This document shows positions 1 to 6,454 of a stretch of DNA of 8,978 nt, piece after piece. A program made the position numbers and the translations under genes. How positions within the stretch are numbered: the stretch's first letter is position 1; each line of letters starts with the position of its first letter. The notes beneath the pieces were generated by a model. That model saw only the letters and a list, made by a program, of their open reading frames with translations. It was not told the DNA's origin and searched no databases. The stretch is taken from assembly GCF_937920395.1 (NCBI RefSeq), contig NZ_CALEVF010000331.1:1-8978 (forward strand), read 5' to 3'. The stretch comes from an uncultured Clostridium sp. (GTDB taxonomy: Bacteria > Bacillota > Clostridia > Clostridiales > Clostridiaceae).

Positions 1-116
1 TATTAGGTGAAAAGGGAATGTGGTTTAAATCCACAGCAGCCCCCGCTACTGTAATTGAGAAATCAAAAGCCAGGAGACCTGCCTAAATGATGTTAACAAA
101 GCTTTCGGAGGGAAAG
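1..116 (+). promoter_or_regulatory. Cobalamin (AdoCbl) riboswitch aptamer, 5' edge probably clipped
   Basis: This is a cobalamin-sensing RNA leader for the operon. Visible landmarks, in order: the AGGTGAAAAGGGAA segment (5-18), a short hairpin with stem TGTGG/CCACA (19-23 with 31-35), the conserved GCCCCCGCTACTGT core (39-52), and the B12 box AGCCAGGAGACCTGCC (68-83). TTAGG at 3-7 can pair with CCTAA at 82-86 and close the core. A small hairpin, CTTTC/GAAAG (102-106 with 112-116), follows. Any longer P1 5' strand and the promoter would lie before position 1. The element precedes a complete cobalamin biosynthesis operon, so ligand binding is expected to switch the operon off. The class is recognised from conserved sequence; the exact ligand form (adenosyl or another cobalamin) is inferred. 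Confidence 0.95.
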
Positions 117-117
117 A

Positions 118-159
118 ACTTTTTAATGCAGTTAATTTATTACGAATTAATTAAAAAGT
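118..159 (+). promoter_or_regulatory. Antiterminator pairing of the riboswitch expression platform
   Basis: ACTTTTTAAT at 118-127 is a perfect 10-base complement of ATTAAAAAGT at 150-159. The second segment includes the first seven bases (153-159) of the left arm of the downstream terminator hairpin, so the two structures exclude each other. Between them, TTAATT (132-137) can pair with AATTAA (145-150) and extend the structure. This gives transcription attenuation logic: without ligand the antiterminator forms and RNA polymerase reads on; with ligand the terminator forms. The element that would sequester 118-127 in the bound state is not visible and may involve sequence before the window. Confidence 0.7.
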
Positions 160-194
160 AGTCGCTATCTTAAGTGAACTACTTTTTGTTTTTT
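153..194 (+). terminator. Intrinsic terminator of the cobalamin riboswitch
   Basis: The perfect 10-bp stem AAAAAGTAGT (153-162) with ACTACTTTTT (178-187) is extended inward by CGCT/AGTG pairing (163-166 with 173-176, one GU, A177 bulged). It is followed by a T-rich tract to 194 broken by one G. It lies between the riboswitch aptamer and the first gene, so it is a conditional attenuator and not the end of an upstream gene. Confidence 0.88.
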
Positions 195-260
195 GAAAAG
201 ATATTAGGAGCAAATAGAGTTTAACATTCCGAAAAATACATGATAAGGTGGAATAAAACA

Positions 261-1094
261 ATGAAGAAGGCAATTTTAGTTGTAAGTTTTGGAACAACAT
301 ATGAAGATACAAGAAAAGTGACTATTGATGTAATAGAAGATAAAATAAAGAATACCTTTGTTGATTACGATATAAGAAGAGCGTTTACTTCGCATATTAT
401 TCTTAAGGTTCTTAAAAATAGAGATAATATTTATATAGATACACCAGAGGAAGCTTTAGAAAAACTTAAAAATGAAGGTTATAATGAGGTAATTATTCAA
501 CCTTTGCATGTTATTCCGGGAGCGGAATTTGATTATGTAAATAATGTAGTTAATAAATATAAGGAAAGTAATGTTTTTGATAATATTTTGGTAGGAAGAC
601 CCCTTATATGTTTTAAGGGAGAACAGGCTGGCGTGCCAGATGATTATACAATAATGGTTGATGCTTTATCAAAGCAATTACCAAAAGATGACACAGTAAT
701 TTTAATGGGCCATGGTACAAATCATATTGCGAATGCAGTATATTGCTGCTTCGAAAGTGTTTTAAGGGACAGAGGGTTTAATAATGCTCATGTAGCAACA
801 GTTGAAGGATACCCAACTTTGGATAGAGTAATACCAAATGTTATAGCAAATGGGACTAAGGAAGTTATTCTAATGCCAATGCTCTTAGTTGCAGGAGATC
901 ATGTTAGGAATGATATGGTTGGCGAAAAGGAAGAGTCATGGAAAAATATTTTAGAGGCAGAGGGATTTAAAGTAAGAATATATCTACATGGGCTTGGAGA
1001 AAATGTAGATGTTCAAGATATTTATATACAGCACATTAATGATGTAATTAATGAAAATTTTAAAAATGTTGGAAAAACACATAAAGGTATTTAG
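261..1094 (+). CDS. cbiK: Sirohydrochlorin cobaltochelatase CbiK
   Basis: Inserts Co2+ into sirohydrochlorin (factor II) to give cobalt-sirohydrochlorin, the committing step of the anaerobic cobalamin route. The product has 277 residues, the usual size for two-domain class II CbiK. The N-terminal half opens with ILVVSFGTTYEDTR. Expected metal-site residues are present: Glu89 in HVIPGAEF, His151 in LMGHGT and His214 in AGDHVRNDM; Glu182 in VEGYP is also conserved. There is no signal peptide, so it is cytoplasmic, unlike the periplasmic CbiK form of some Desulfovibrio. An in-frame ATG at 240 exists, but AAGGTGG at 245-251 lies nine bases before the ATG at 261, so the later start is preferred. 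It is the first gene after the riboswitch, consistent with control of the pathway entry step. Confidence 0.95.
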   Translation: MKKAILVVSFGTTYEDTRKVTIDVIEDKIKNTFVDYDIRRAFTSHIILKVLKNRDNIYIDTPEEALEKLKNEGYNEVIIQPLHVIPGAEFDYVNNVVNKYKESNVFDNILVGRPLICFKGEQAGVPDDYTIMVDALSKQLPKDDTVILMGHGTNHIANAVYCCFESVLRDRGFNNAHVATVEGYPTLDRVIPNVIANGTKEVILMPMLLVAGDHVRNDMVGEKEESWKNILEAEGFKVRIYLHGLGENVDVQDIYIQHINDVINENFKNVGKTHKGI

Positions 1095-1158
1095 AGTCTT
1101 ATGTTATTTGTAGATAAAATTGCAAGTGTAGGGGGACCAGAAGAAAGGAGGGTGTTCG

Positions 1159-2277
1159 ATGATACATGGTGGAGATATTTATACTAATGGGTTACTTGAG
1201 GGAAGAGAATTAATAGATTATAGTTCTAATATAAATCCGCTTGGCGTTCCTAAAAGCTTCATTGATAATATTAGTGATGGAATTGATGCATTAACTAGAT
1301 ATCCAGATATTCAATATAGGAATGTGTTAGGGGCATTAGGCAAATACGTTAGGTGTCCAGAAGAATATTTTGTTTTAGGAAATGGAGCAGCTGAGATAAT
1401 TGATTTAGTTATATCTTGCCTTAGAAGTTTACTAATTGTAGTACCTTCCTTTGTAGAGTATGAAATTGACGCTAAAAAATGGGCTTGCAATATAGAATAT
1501 TCACACTTGAAGGAGGATTTTAGTGGCACTGTTTTGTTAAAGCATAAATATGTGCAGCTCTCATATGATTATGAAGATATTTTTAATAAATTACGAAATG
1601 TAGAAGGGTTAATCCTAGCTAATCCTAATAATCCTAATGGTAATATCATTGATAAAGCTAAGTTTATAAAGATTCTTCATTATTGTGAGAGTAATAATAA
1701 AGTTATAATAATTGACGAGGCTTTTATAGAATTTACAGGCGATGATAAGCATAGTTTTGTACAGAGTGTTAAAACTTACAAATGTTTATTTATAATAAGG
1801 GCTTTAACTAAATTTTTCGCGATGCCTGGCATAAGATTTGGATATGGAGTAAGTAGTAATGCTGAATTAATAAAAAGAATTAAAGACAAACAAAACCCTT
1901 GGAATATAAATTGTTTTGCTGAAGTTGCAGCAATTAATGTTCTAAAGGATTATAGGTATATTGAAAAAAGTAAACAATGGATAAAAGATGAAAGACCTAT
2001 TTTTCTAAAAGCGTTAAATAATATTTTCTTTTTAGATAAGGTGTTTTTAACCTACGGTAATTTTGTATTGTGCAAATTAAAAGGAATAGATTCAGATGAA
2101 TTTTATAAACTATGTTTAGATCAAGGGTTTGTTATAAGAAAAGCAGACAATTTTAGGGGACTCGACAAACAGTTTATAAGGCTCGCAATTAAGGATAATG
2201 TTAGAAATGAAAAAATGATTCAGTGTTTAAAAGAATTAGAATTGAAAGTCAAAATGTTAGGGACGGTTAACAATTAA
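1159..2277 (+). CDS. cobD: L-threonine-O-3-phosphate decarboxylase CobD
   Basis: PLP-dependent enzyme of the class I/II aminotransferase fold that decarboxylates threonine phosphate to (R)-1-aminopropan-2-yl phosphate, the linker between corrin ring and nucleotide loop. It has 372 residues, close to the Salmonella enzyme. Seen: N-terminal substrate region YSSNINPLG (21-29), LGNGAAEII (73-81), the PLP-ring region ANPNNPNG (154-161), Asp186 in IIIDEAF, and the Schiff-base lysine Lys218 in RALTKFFAMPGIRFGYG. Histidinol-phosphate aminotransferase is the nearest look-alike; the DYSSNINPLG start and the operon context favour CobD. AAAGGAGGG (1144-1152) fixes the ATG. The last six residues (LGTVNN) and the TAA are encoded by a dispersed intergenic repeat, so the original C-terminus was probably different. 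This is CobD in Salmonella naming, not the CbiB-type CobD of Pseudomonas. Confidence 0.92.
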   Translation: MIHGGDIYTNGLLEGRELIDYSSNINPLGVPKSFIDNISDGIDALTRYPDIQYRNVLGALGKYVRCPEEYFVLGNGAAEIIDLVISCLRSLLIVVPSFVEYEIDAKKWACNIEYSHLKEDFSGTVLLKHKYVQLSYDYEDIFNKLRNVEGLILANPNNPNGNIIDKAKFIKILHYCESNNKVIIIDEAFIEFTGDDKHSFVQSVKTYKCLFIIRALTKFFAMPGIRFGYGVSSNAELIKRIKDKQNPWNINCFAEVAAINVLKDYRYIEKSKQWIKDERPIFLKALNNIFFLDKVFLTYGNFVLCKLKGIDSDEFYKLCLDQGFVIRKADNFRGLDKQFIRLAIKDNVRNEKMIQCLKELELKVKMLGTVNN

Positions 2278-2281
2278 TTGA
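2259..2281 (+). repeat. Dispersed repeat copy A (forward), overlapping the end of cobD
   Basis: AGGGACGGTTAACAATTAAT plus TGA; one change from the family core (AATTAA for AACTAA). It begins inside codon 367 of cobD, supplies the remaining codons and contains the TAA stop. A second forward copy starts 47 bases further on. Confidence 0.9.
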
Positions 2282-2305
2282 ACTTAAGGGGTGGATCAAA
2301 ACTTA

Positions 2306-2328
2306 AGGGACGGTTAACAACTAATTGA
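2306..2328 (+). repeat. Dispersed repeat copy B (forward), cobD-cbiA gap
   Basis: Full match to the family core, AGGGACGGTTAACAACTAAT followed by TGA. It is preceded by ACTTAAG, which also sits next to reverse copy D. The 10-base string AACTTAAGGG occurs twice (2281-2290 and 2300-2309), so the repeat edge is itself partly duplicated. Confidence 0.92.
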
Positions 2329-2364
2329 TTTTAATTGATAGTCCATAAAAGGAAGTGGTTATAA

Positions 2365-3720
2365 ATGAGGAGTATAGTTATAGCATCCAATGCAAGTGGT
2401 GGGGGCAAAACCACGGTAACCCTTGGAATTATGAAAGCTTTAAAAAATAGGGGCTTTAAGGTGCAGGGTTATAAAGTAGGACCTGATTATATAGATTCAG
2501 CATTTCATTCGAAAATAACTGGACAAGATTCAAGAAATTTAGATTTATATCTTATGGGCGAAGCTGGAGTTAAGGCTAGTTTTACTAGAGGGAGTGGTGA
2601 TTTAGCAGTAGTTGAAGGCGTAATGGGATTATATGATGGCAAAGGCATAGATACAGCATATTCTACGTATCATGTGTCTAAGGTTTTAGACTTACCTATT
2701 ATACTTGTATTGTCTCCGAAAGCTCAGGTAGCAACATTTTGCGCAGAAATTAATGGAATAGTTAATTTTAAAGATGCGGATATATGTGGGATAATATTAA
2801 ACAATATAACTGAGAGTTATTATAAACTGCTTAAATCAGCTATTGATAAAAACTGTAATATAAAGGTTTTAGGTTATCTTCCAAAAGATGAGAAATTATC
2901 TTTGCAAAGTAGACATTTGGGGTTAATTCAAAGTAGCGAAATAGAGGACCTTGAGGAAAAAATTGAAGTATGTGCAAAATTATTAGAGAAACATTTGGAT
3001 ATGGATTTATTATTGGAACAATTTAAAGAAAGCAAGAAATATGTAGATGATTTTCACGTTGAAAATAATGGGAAAAGAATAGCTGTTGCCTATGACAAAG
3101 CCTTTAGTTTTTATTATAAAGAAAACTTAGAACTTCTTGAGGAACTCGGAGAACTTCTATACTTTAGTCCACTTAGTGATAAGAAGCTACCTAGCAACAT
3201 TGATTTTCTTTATTTAGGTGGGGGGTACCCCGAGGTATTTAAAAAGGAATTAGCAAGGAATACATCTATGCTTCATAGTATTAAAAAGGCTTTAGATAAT
3301 GGTTTGCACTGTTACGCCGAATGTGGAGGATTAATGTACCTTACTTTAGGGGAAAAACCTCTAAGCGAAGGATCGCAGGGTGAAAAAACTTTAGGTGAAG
3401 AACAAATAACACATAAAGCTGTTGGATTTTTTGATGGATATTATACATTAACCACAAGACTTCAGAATTTTGGATATGCGAAAATTAAGGTGGAGATAGA
3501 AAATACTGTTTTACCTAAAGACATGAGTATAAATTGTCATGAGTTTCATAAATCTTTTGTTGATTTACAAGAAGAAAAGGTCTTTAAGCTTTCTAAAGAG
3601 GTTTATGATGGAAGCAAGAAAAGTTGGTTATGTGGATATGTTAAGAAAAACACTTTAGCTGTTTATGGACATGTGCATTTTTTTGGAAACCTGTTATGGT
3701 TTAGAAAGATTTTTAAATAG
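2365..3720 (+). CDS. cbiA: Cobyrinate a,c-diamide synthase CbiA
   Basis: ATP- and glutamine-dependent amidation of the a and c acetate side chains of cobyrinate. The 451 residues match the family length. The N-terminal ATP-grasping (dethiobiotin synthetase-like) domain carries the P-loop NASGGGKTT (9-17), then YKVGPDYID (36-44) and VVEGVMGLYDG (82-92). The C-terminal class I glutamine amidotransferase domain has LGGGYPE (284-290), the catalytic Cys320 in AECGGLMYL, and the histidine motif GHVHFFGN (435-442; His436/His438). Directly after the Cys motif, residues about 326-347 form an imperfect internal duplication (TLGEK then, 15 residues later, TLGEE), probably a surface loop. AAGGAAG at 2349-2355 supports the ATG. 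Dispersed repeats flank the gene on both sides in opposite orientations. CobB-type hydrogenobyrinate synthases are homologous, but this pathway is the anaerobic one. Confidence 0.95.
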   Translation: MRSIVIASNASGGGKTTVTLGIMKALKNRGFKVQGYKVGPDYIDSAFHSKITGQDSRNLDLYLMGEAGVKASFTRGSGDLAVVEGVMGLYDGKGIDTAYSTYHVSKVLDLPIILVLSPKAQVATFCAEINGIVNFKDADICGIILNNITESYYKLLKSAIDKNCNIKVLGYLPKDEKLSLQSRHLGLIQSSEIEDLEEKIEVCAKLLEKHLDMDLLLEQFKESKKYVDDFHVENNGKRIAVAYDKAFSFYYKENLELLEELGELLYFSPLSDKKLPSNIDFLYLGGGYPEVFKKELARNTSMLHSIKKALDNGLHCYAECGGLMYLTLGEKPLSEGSQGEKTLGEEQITHKAVGFFDGYYTLTTRLQNFGYAKIKVEIENTVLPKDMSINCHEFHKSFVDLQEEKVFKLSKEVYDGSKKSWLCGYVKKNTLAVYGHVHFFGNLLWFRKIFK

Positions 3721-3735
3721 GGGAATTAGGTCAGA

Positions 3736-3754
3736 TTAGTTGTTAACTGTCCCC
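3736..3754 (-). repeat. Dispersed repeat copy C (reverse), cbiA-cbiC gap
   Basis: TTAGTTGTTAACTGTCCCC on the + strand, the exact reverse complement of the core with A at the variable position (GGGACAGTT...). It starts 15 bases after the cbiA stop and pairs in tandem with copy D, 55 bases away. Confidence 0.92.
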
Positions 3755-3763
3755 AACTATTTA

Positions 3764-3779
3764 CACCTATTTATAGGTG
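3764..3779. repeat. Short palindrome between repeat copies C and D
   Basis: CACCTATTTATAGGTG, a perfect 16-base inverted repeat that could form a six-base-pair hairpin with a TTTA loop. No T-run follows, so it is not an intrinsic terminator. It lies exactly between two reverse copies of the dispersed repeat; any function is unknown. Confidence 0.5.
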
Positions 3780-3786
3780 GGATAAG

Positions 3787-3809
3787 TCAATTAGTTCTTA
3801 ACCGTCCCC
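3787..3809 (-). repeat. Dispersed repeat copy D (reverse), cbiA-cbiC gap
   Basis: On the minus strand this reads GGGGACGGTTAAGAACTAAT followed by TGA: one substitution (AAG for AAC) from the core, and it includes the extended 3' end TTGA seen in copies A and B. Reading the minus strand, ACTTAAG stands just upstream, as it does for copy B. Confidence 0.92.
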
Positions 3810-3810
3810 G

Positions 3811-3828
3811 ACTTAAGTCACTTAAGTC
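3811..3828. repeat. Tandem 9-base direct repeat beside copy D
   Basis: ACTTAAGTC occurs twice in a row (3811-3819, 3820-3828). Each unit contains the palindrome CTTAAG. The same ACTTAAG flank appears next to forward copies A and B, so this looks like duplicated edge sequence of the dispersed repeat. Confidence 0.7.
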
Positions 3829-3862
3829 ACTCATTTATATTAAAACAAAAGGAGATTAAAAT

Positions 3863-4489
3863 ATGGATTACATAAAAATTCCTATGGATATAGAAAAGAG
3901 AAGTTTTGAAATTATTGGATCAGAGATGGGGGAACATGAATATTCGCCTAGAGAGCTTTCAATAGTAAAAAGAGTAATACATACAACAGCAGATTTTGAA
4001 TATATGAATATATTATATATTCGAGATGGGGCAATAGACACAGCTGTAGAGTTGCTTAAAAAAGGAGTAACTATATATACTGATACAAAAATGGCACTTG
4101 CAGGTATAAATAAAAAAGCTCTTAAAGACTTGAATTGCAATGCACTATGTTATGTTAGTGATGAAAAGGTGGCTGAAATAGCTAAAGCACGTCATATAAC
4201 GCGTTCTATGGCAGCGGTTGAGAAGGCAGTAGATGACGGGGTTGAATTCTTTATATTTGGCAATGCACCTACAGCTTTATTTAGATTAAAAGAACTAATT
4301 GAGGAAGGGAAATGTAATGCTAAATTTATACTAGCTGCACCTATTGGCTTTGTTGGAGCTGCTGAATCTAAAATAGAAATCGAAAAATTAGACCTTTCAA
4401 TGATTGTTGTAAGGGGAAGAAAAGGCGGAAGCACAGTGGCTGCATCTATATTAAACGCATTAATGTATATGATTGTAGATAGGAGTTAG
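3863..4489 (+). CDS. cbiC: Cobalt-precorrin-8 methylmutase CbiC
   Basis: Moves the methyl group from C11 to C12 of cobalt-precorrin-8 to give cobyrinate, the substrate of CbiA encoded just upstream. 208 residues, typical for the family. The catalytic histidine is His40 in RVIHTTADFEY (37-47). Other family blocks are IYTDTKMALAG (71-81), GNAPTAL (133-139), APIGFVGAAESK (159-170) and the C-terminal GRKGGS (185-190). AAAAGGAGA at 3847-3855 supports the ATG start with eight bases of spacing. It follows a 142-base gap holding two repeat copies, so it may be less tightly coupled to cbiA than usual. I see no disruption or odd composition. Confidence 0.96.
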   Translation: MDYIKIPMDIEKRSFEIIGSEMGEHEYSPRELSIVKRVIHTTADFEYMNILYIRDGAIDTAVELLKKGVTIYTDTKMALAGINKKALKDLNCNALCYVSDEKVAEIAKARHITRSMAAVEKAVDDGVEFFIFGNAPTALFRLKELIEEGKCNAKFILAAPIGFVGAAESKIEIEKLDLSMIVVRGRKGGSTVAASILNALMYMIVDRS

Positions 4490-4558
4490 TACGTAGCTAG
4501 GTTTTCATAATTATTAGGTATTTAAAATAAATAACAACCTTATCAGGGGGTGTAAACA

Positions 4559-5644
4559 TTGCTTGATTTATATGTTAATTTTAATGGAAAAAAACTTAGA
4601 TGTGGATATACAACTGGATCTTGTGCTGCAGGGGCTGCAAAGGCAGCTACACAAATACTGTTTTACAATTCTGATATAGATGAGATAAGGATAGACACCC
4701 CAAAGGGCATAGAACTGTTGCTTCCTATATGTAAGGTAGTAAAAGGGGAAAACTTTGTTGAGTGCTGCATTATAAAGGATGGTGGAGATGATCCAGATGC
4801 AACTCATGGCATGGAAATCTGGTCAAGGGCTGAAAAATCAGAACCAGGATATACCTTAAAAGGTGGAAAAGGCGTTGGAATAGTTAGAGGAGAAGGATTA
4901 TACGTAGCTAAAGGTGAATGGGCGATAAATCCAGTACCTAGAAAAATGATAGAAAAGGAAGTAAAGGAAGTTCTACCTAAAGATGCCGGTATTACAATTA
5001 CTATATTTGTTCCTGAGGGGGAAGAGGTAGCCAAAAAAACATTTAATCCAAGATTAGGAATTGAGGGTGGTATATCAATTCTAGGAACAACAGGCATTGT
5101 TACACCAATGTCACAAGAAGCCCTTACAGAATCTATTAATATAGAGATATCTCAAAAGGTAGCCGCTGGTCATAAGAATCTTACCTTAGTTTTTGGGAAT
5201 ATGGGAGAAGATATGGCTGCAAAAATAGGGCTTAAATCTGATAACATAGTAATGGTTTCAAACTATATAGGATTTGCTTTAAATAGTTGCATGGAAAAAC
5301 ATATAGAAAACATTCTTCTTATAGGGCATATAGGAAAAGCATGCAAAATAGCGGCGGGATGTTTTCAAACTCATAGCAGAGTATGTGATGTGAGGCTTGA
5401 AGTAATAGCACTAGAATTAGCCTTAATAGGGGCGCCTACTGATATTGTAACTAATGTTTATAAAGAAAAAACTACTGAGGGTGCAATAAAGCTATTAGAG
5501 GATGATTACAACGAAATATATAAAAATATTGCAAATAAAGTAAAGAAAAAGTTATTTCAGTATACATACGAAACAATACCTGCAGAAGTTATTATGTTTT
5601 CTATGAATAAAGGAATTCTGTGTGACACTAGGGAAGATAATTAG
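4559..5644 (+). CDS. cbiD: Cobalt-precorrin-5B C1-methyltransferase CbiD (TTG start)
   Basis: SAM-dependent methylation at C1 of cobalt-precorrin-5B. CbiD belongs to its own family, unrelated to the CbiE/F/H/L methyltransferases, and marks the anaerobic pathway. 361 residues, full length. Signature blocks: [18 protein letters not shown] (13-30), [12 protein letters not shown] (73-84), [20 protein letters not shown] (165-184), [12 protein letters not shown] (256-267) and THS (271-273). Translation starts at TTG: AGGGGGTG (4545-4552) is six bases upstream, and the next in-frame ATG is far inside, after the conserved N-terminal motif. The TAG stop lies inside the first bases of dispersed repeat copy E. 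The stop-to-start distance from cbiC is 69 bases, with nothing notable in that gap. Confidence 0.95.
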   Translation: MLDLYVNFNGKKLRCGYTTGSCAAGAAKAATQILFYNSDIDEIRIDTPKGIELLLPICKVVKGENFVECCIIKDGGDDPDATHGMEIWSRAEKSEPGYTLKGGKGVGIVRGEGLYVAKGEWAINPVPRKMIEKEVKEVLPKDAGITITIFVPEGEEVAKKTFNPRLGIEGGISILGTTGIVTPMSQEALTESINIEISQKVAAGHKNLTLVFGNMGEDMAAKIGLKSDNIVMVSNYIGFALNSCMEKHIENILLIGHIGKACKIAAGCFQTHSRVCDVRLEVIALELALIGAPTDIVTNVYKEKTTEGAIKLLEDDYNEIYKNIANKVKKKLFQYTYETIPAEVIMFSMNKGILCDTREDN

Positions 5645-5664
5645 GGACGGTTAAGACCTAATGA
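5641..5664 (+). repeat. Dispersed repeat copy E (forward), overlapping the cbiD stop
   Basis: TTAGGGACGGTTAAGACCTA followed by ATGA; the most diverged forward copy (AAGACC for AACAAC, and one T lost near the 3' end). It contains the TAG stop codon of cbiD (5642-5644). Confidence 0.82.
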
Positions 5665-5698
5665 ACAAGGAATTAAACAGATAATCAACCAAATAAGT

Positions 5699-5720
5699 AG
5701 GGACAGTTAACAACTAATAG
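5699..5720 (+). repeat. Dispersed repeat copy F (forward), cbiD-cbiE gap
   Basis: AGGGACAGTTAACAACTAAT followed by AG; a full core match with A at the variable position. It lies 56 bases after copy E in the same orientation, and 30 bases before cbiE. Confidence 0.92.
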
Positions 5721-5750
5721 GTGAATAAATAGTGAAAGGTTGCAGAAAAT

Positions 5751-6356
5751 ATGGTTTATATAGTTGGCATTGGGCCTGGAAGCCCAAAATATATTATTCC
5801 TTTGGCAGTAGAAACTATGGAAAAAGTGGATGTGATTATAGGGTTTGAAAGAGCTACGGCGAGTATACCTAAAACTAATGTTAAAAAGATAGTAGTTAAA
5901 ACATTAAAGGCTATTATGCATTATATAACAGAAAACATTGATAAAAATATCGCAATAATAGCATCAGGTGATCCATGTTTTTATGGTATAGTAAACTATA
6001 TAAATAATAACTTTAAAGGTGAAATAGAAATAGTACCTGGTATAAGTTCTTTTCAATATTTAATGTGTAAGCTTAAAAAACCGTGGCAAAATGCTCATCT
6101 AGGTAGTATGCATGGAAGGCAAGAAGATTTTATAGAAATTGTGAGTAATCGTGAAATATCTGTGTGGCTTACCGATAAAAGTAATTCACCGCAAGCTTTG
6201 TGTAGAAAACTTTTTGATAATAATATAACAGCGACCATATATGTTGGTATGGAATTATCATATGTGGATGAAAAAATTGTAAAAGGCACAGTTTTAGAAA
6301 TTAAGGATATGGTTTTTGACGATCTTAGTGTGGTTGTTATAGAAAATATAAATTAA
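5751..6356 (+). CDS. cbiE: Cobalt-precorrin-7 C5-methyltransferase CbiE
   Basis: SAM-dependent methylation at C5, the CbiE half of the CbiE/CbiT (CobL) activity. It has 201 residues, a stand-alone CbiE. The tetrapyrrole methylase fold is shown by GIGPG (6-10), ASGDPCFYG (71-79) and VPGISSFQYL (95-104). The SMHGR motif (119-123) and GMELSY.DE (166-174) distinguish CbiE from its paralogues CbiF, CbiH and CbiL. GAAAGGTTG just upstream (from about 5734) is a modest ribosome binding site before the ATG. No CbiT domain (C15 methyltransferase/decarboxylase) is fused at the C-terminus, and none follows in the next 98 bases, although CbiT is commonly the neighbour or fusion partner. Confidence 0.93.
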   Translation: MVYIVGIGPGSPKYIIPLAVETMEKVDVIIGFERATASIPKTNVKKIVVKTLKAIMHYITENIDKNIAIIASGDPCFYGIVNYINNNFKGEIEIVPGISSFQYLMCKLKKPWQNAHLGSMHGRQEDFIEIVSNREISVWLTDKSNSPQALCRKLFDNNITATIYVGMELSYVDEKIVKGTVLEIKDMVFDDLSVVVIENIN

Positions 6357-6402
6357 ATATCTACATGATAATATATTAAAATAATGACTTATAATTAATG
6401 TG

Positions 6403-6438
6403 TTAGTAAAAGGGCATGGGTAGAGACTATTTTACTAA
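6403..6438 (+). other. Possible hairpin just upstream of the cbiL ribosome binding site
   Basis: TTAGTAAAA (6403-6411) is a perfect complement of TTTTACTAA (6430-6438): a 9-bp, mostly A/U stem with an 18-base loop. It ends four bases before the GGAGGGG ribosome binding site of cbiL. No T-run follows, so it is not a terminator. It could be an mRNA processing or stability element, or chance in AT-rich DNA. Confidence 0.35.
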
Positions 6439-6454
6439 AGATGGAGGGGTATAA

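Noticed and set aside
89..99. Possible repeat copy in the riboswitch (TGTTAACAAAG)
   Set aside because: Only the GTTAACAA part matches; the GGGAC half and the CTAA end are missing, so it is probably chance.
240..260. Upstream in-frame ATG for cbiK at 240
   Set aside because: It overlaps the AAGGTGG ribosome binding site that correctly spaces the ATG at 261, and CbiK proteins begin near the KAILVVSFGTT segment.
1095..1158. GTAGGGGGACC in the cbiK-cobD gap as a degenerate repeat copy
   Set aside because: The GTTAACAACTAA half is absent; I see only the cobD ribosome binding site in this gap.
1311..1529. Minus-strand open frames here and at 3868-4140, 4192-4434, 4568-4807, 4804-5097 and 6095-6289
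   Set aside because: All lie opposite strongly recognised + strand genes, have no family resemblance I can see, and are best explained as shadow frames.
6357..6454. Remnant of cbiT between cbiE and cbiL
   Set aside because: The 98 bases contain no methyltransferase-like reading frame in any frame, so there is no support for a pseudogene.
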